Below, piece after piece: positions 43,232 to 44,341 of a stretch of DNA of 44,341 nt. The position numbers and the translations under genes are program-made. The stretch covers positions 1 through 44,341 of the forward strand of contig JADJUC010000021.1 in the NCBI GenBank assembly GCA_016710885.1. The letters are read 5' to 3'. The notes beneath the pieces are model-generated. The model searched no databases, was not told where the DNA came from, and saw only the letters and a program-made list of their open reading frames with translations. This stretch comes from Candidatus Proximibacter danicus. GTDB lineage: Bacteria; Pseudomonadota; Gammaproteobacteria; Burkholderiales; Rhodocyclaceae. Numbering within the stretch: the first letter of the stretch is position 1; the number at the start of each line of letters is the position of its first letter.

Positions 43232-43504
43232 ATGGAAATTCTCAGGCCAACTACAGAGCTGCTCTGGTTTGGAACCGTAGATGACGGGAAGAAATTGCTG
43301 GTAAATGCAACCTAGATGGAAAGTCATATGACTTAGCTACAATCTTAGCTGACGACGAAGACGAATCATTATGGTTTGAAATCTACGTTGGTGAAAAAAA
43401 TAGTTCAAATTCCACTTCATGTAATTCAAAAGGCAATAGAATCAGCGCCCGGTGAAGTGCATTCTGAATCATGGTACGAAAATAATATTTATAGCAAAGA
43501 ATAG
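43232..43504 (+). CDS. Small acidic protein, cassette 3 (two indels)
   Basis: AT-rich cassette gene starting 18 bases after the crossover, with GGAAAG upstream. Read through a missing C near 43311 and a surplus A in the A7 run at 43394-43400, it gives 90 residues: MEILRPTTELLWFGTVDDGK, then LDGKSYDLATILADDEDES, WFEIYVGEKIVQIPLHVI and a tail ending WYENNIYSKE. It is soluble, acidic and probably alpha/beta. I do not recognise it; size and charge recall small immunity or antitoxin proteins, but nothing here proves that. Both breaks lie in homopolymers, so the gene is likely intact in the organism. Confidence 0.65.
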
Positions 43505-43580
43505 GCTTGTTTAATATATTTTTACCTTTCCAAGCCATTGTTCACTTTTTGCTTAAATGAGAAAGCGAAAATCAAAAGAA

Positions 43581-43709
43581 ATTTAACAAGGCGCAGCAAC
43601 ACGCCACTTCGTGGCTGGACAGTTTGTAAGTCGCGCTTATGTGGTTTTGCTTCGCAAAAGTATTCCACAACGCACAACTTACAAACTGCCGTTGTGCTTA
43701 ACGTTAGAT
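43581..43709 (+). repeat. attC site 3 (long type)
   Basis: A 129-base site with ATTTAAC (43581-43587) and GTTAGAT (43703-43709). Inner boxes GCAgCAAC and GTTGTGC pair with one bulged G. The central stem pairs ACAGTTTGTAAGT with ACTTACAAACTG and ends in the hairpin TTTTGCTTCGCAAAA. It is unrelated in its centre to sites 1 and 2. Between the cassette 3 stop and this site (43505-43580) I see only AT-rich sequence. Confidence 0.88.
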
Positions 43710-43712
43710 GCC

Positions 43713-43919
43713 ATGCGTATCGCCGCCAGTGCTCTTACTATCGCGTGGTCTATCGAGGTTCTCTCAATCGGAATCTCGGCCGCAACACTAATCTCTTCAG
43801 GTTCTTACGCCTCTGATCCTTGGTTCTGGTTACCACTTCATTTTGCGGTTTCAATTGCAGGGCTTGCCTCAGGAATATTGCTGTTTTATCGCAAAAATCT
43901 TGGCCCTATACCGCCTTAG
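43713..43919 (+). CDS. Small two-pass membrane protein, cassette 4
   Basis: A 68-residue cassette gene starting 10 bases after the crossover; an ATG overlapping the core at 43707 is in another frame. Two hydrophobic helices: about residues 4-28 (AASALTIAWSIEVLSIGISA) and about 41-60 (FWLPLHFAVSIAGLASGILL), with a short polar loop between and a basic end (YRKNLGPIPP). The frame is intact. Family unknown. The following 43920-44058 holds no gene I can see, only the run-up to attC site 4. Confidence 0.7.
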   Translation: MRIAASALTIAWSIEVLSIGISAATLISSGSYASDPWFWLPLHFAVSIAGLASGILLFYRKNLGPIPP

Positions 43920-44058
43920 TATCTTGCTGCTCTTCTCTCGATGACTGACTTTCAGTGGTTTTCAATTTTTGAAAAAGCGTCAAGTTTAGGGAGGCACATC
44001 ATCATTCTTTTGGCCAATCCCAAAACTTGGCTTCAGTGTAATAGTGAAACTGTCTAGC

Positions 44059-44139
44059 ATCTAACATCACACTCAAAACCGCTCCCTGCGGTCGCTCGGA
44101 CGCGCCGCAAGCGGCGCGCCGTTTAGTTCAACGTTAGAC
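44059..44139 (+). repeat. attC site 4
   Basis: An 81-base site with ATCTAAC (44059-44065) and GTTAGAC (44133-44139). Inner boxes around ACTcAAAAC and GTTTAGTT pair imperfectly with a bulged C. The central stem GCGCCGC / GCGGCGC is strong. It differs in sequence from the other three sites but keeps the same layout. Confidence 0.87.
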
Positions 44140-44142
44140 CTC

Positions 44143-44341
44143 ATGAAGCACACCATCATCGCTAGCATTTTCTCGTCAATCATCTCGTTCTCCGTGCTTG
44201 CAGATGACTGCTTTTTGATTATGTGCAAACCAGATGGCGAAGGTTCCAATCAATGCACCGTTTCGCCTTCGAAAATGTCGGCCGCTATGCCACCAGGGCT
44301 GTCCATCAAGGAAATTAGAGGCTATACAGCAGTAGCACCGC
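44143..44341 (+). CDS. Predicted secreted protein, cassette 5 (3' partial)
   Basis: Cassette gene starting 9 bases after the crossover and running off the right edge; 66 codons are visible. MKHTIIASIFSSIISFSVLA is a signal peptide with cleavage before DDCFLIMCKPDGEG. The mature part has Cys at three visible places (DDC, MC, QC), so it is probably periplasmic with disulfides. Family unknown. That this frame is open to the edge and starts at the expected distance from attC supports it as a real gene. Confidence 0.65.
   Translation, partial: MKHTIIASIFSSIISFSVLADDCFLIMCKPDGEGSNQCTVSPSKMSAAMPPGLSIKEIRGYTAVAP

Larger units (their letters stand above)
41839..44341 (+). mobile_element. Integron gene-cassette array (no integrase in window)
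   Basis: Five units in the same orientation: 41840-42561, 42562-43213, 43214-43703, 43704-44133 and 44134 to the edge. The four boundaries after the first unit are attC sites ending in GTTRRRY-like cores (GTTAGGG, GTTAAAT, GTTAGAT, GTTAGAC). In each unit a start codon lies 9-18 bases after the crossover point, as in typical cassettes. Base composition is clearly lower in GC than the backbone and differs between cassettes, which fits separate origins. With cassettes reading to the right, attI and intI would be expected on the left, but none is there, so in this window the array is of the CALIN kind (attC cluster lacking an integrase). Confidence 0.88.

Overview
The window is a piece of a GC-rich betaproteobacterial chromosome. 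Gene order (leuC-ecn-leuD-leuB-asd-fimV-truA-trpF-trpB-trpA-accD-folC-dedD-cvpA-purF-metZ) and protein sequence point to the Rhodocyclales, close to Dechloromonas/Azonexus. This placement is by recognition, not by a database search.

Layout. (1) 1-14.4 kb, + strand: a urea locus. A hybrid sensor kinase with an NCS1-transporter-like membrane half and a LuxR-type response regulator precede the urea ABC transporter urtABCDE and urease ureDABCEFG. Nearly the same 49-bp block, built on TACG-N8-CGTA, lies upstream of both urtA and urtB, and a terminator separates those two genes. (2) 14.4-35.7 kb, mostly - strand: rhlE, a small membrane protein (+), then a long housekeeping series read right to left from leuC to metZ. 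It makes leucine, the aspartate-family precursor, tryptophan, fatty acids, folate, purines and methionine, and includes the FimV polar hub protein. A truncated-looking MFS gene lies upstream. (3) 35.7-40.6 kb: a DUF465 protein, aroC, a DsbA-like oxidoreductase and the acetohydroxy acid synthase operon ilvBN. ilvBN has a textbook-looking valine attenuator: a leader peptide with eight GTA codons, an antiterminator arm and a strong terminator. (4) 40.66-41.49 kb: one unrecognised gene. (5) 41.84 kb to the right edge: an integron gene-cassette array with four attC sites, all in the same orientation, and five cassettes (the last cut by the edge). GC is lower here, and no integron integrase is in the window.

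Data quality. Single-base indels interrupt many conserved genes: the sensor kinase, the response regulator, urtA, urtE, ureC, ureF, ureG, leuB and three cassette genes. They cluster at 1-14.4 kb and 41.8-43.5 kb. Protein similarity resumes at once in another frame and several fall in homopolymers, so most are probably sequence errors. I annotate these as full-length genes and give the breakpoints.

How the parts work together. UrtABCDE would import urea, UreABC would hydrolyse it, and UreDEFG would load nickel. The kinase/regulator pair plausibly controls this through the repeated operator. I saw no tRNA, rRNA, CRISPR array or insertion sequence.
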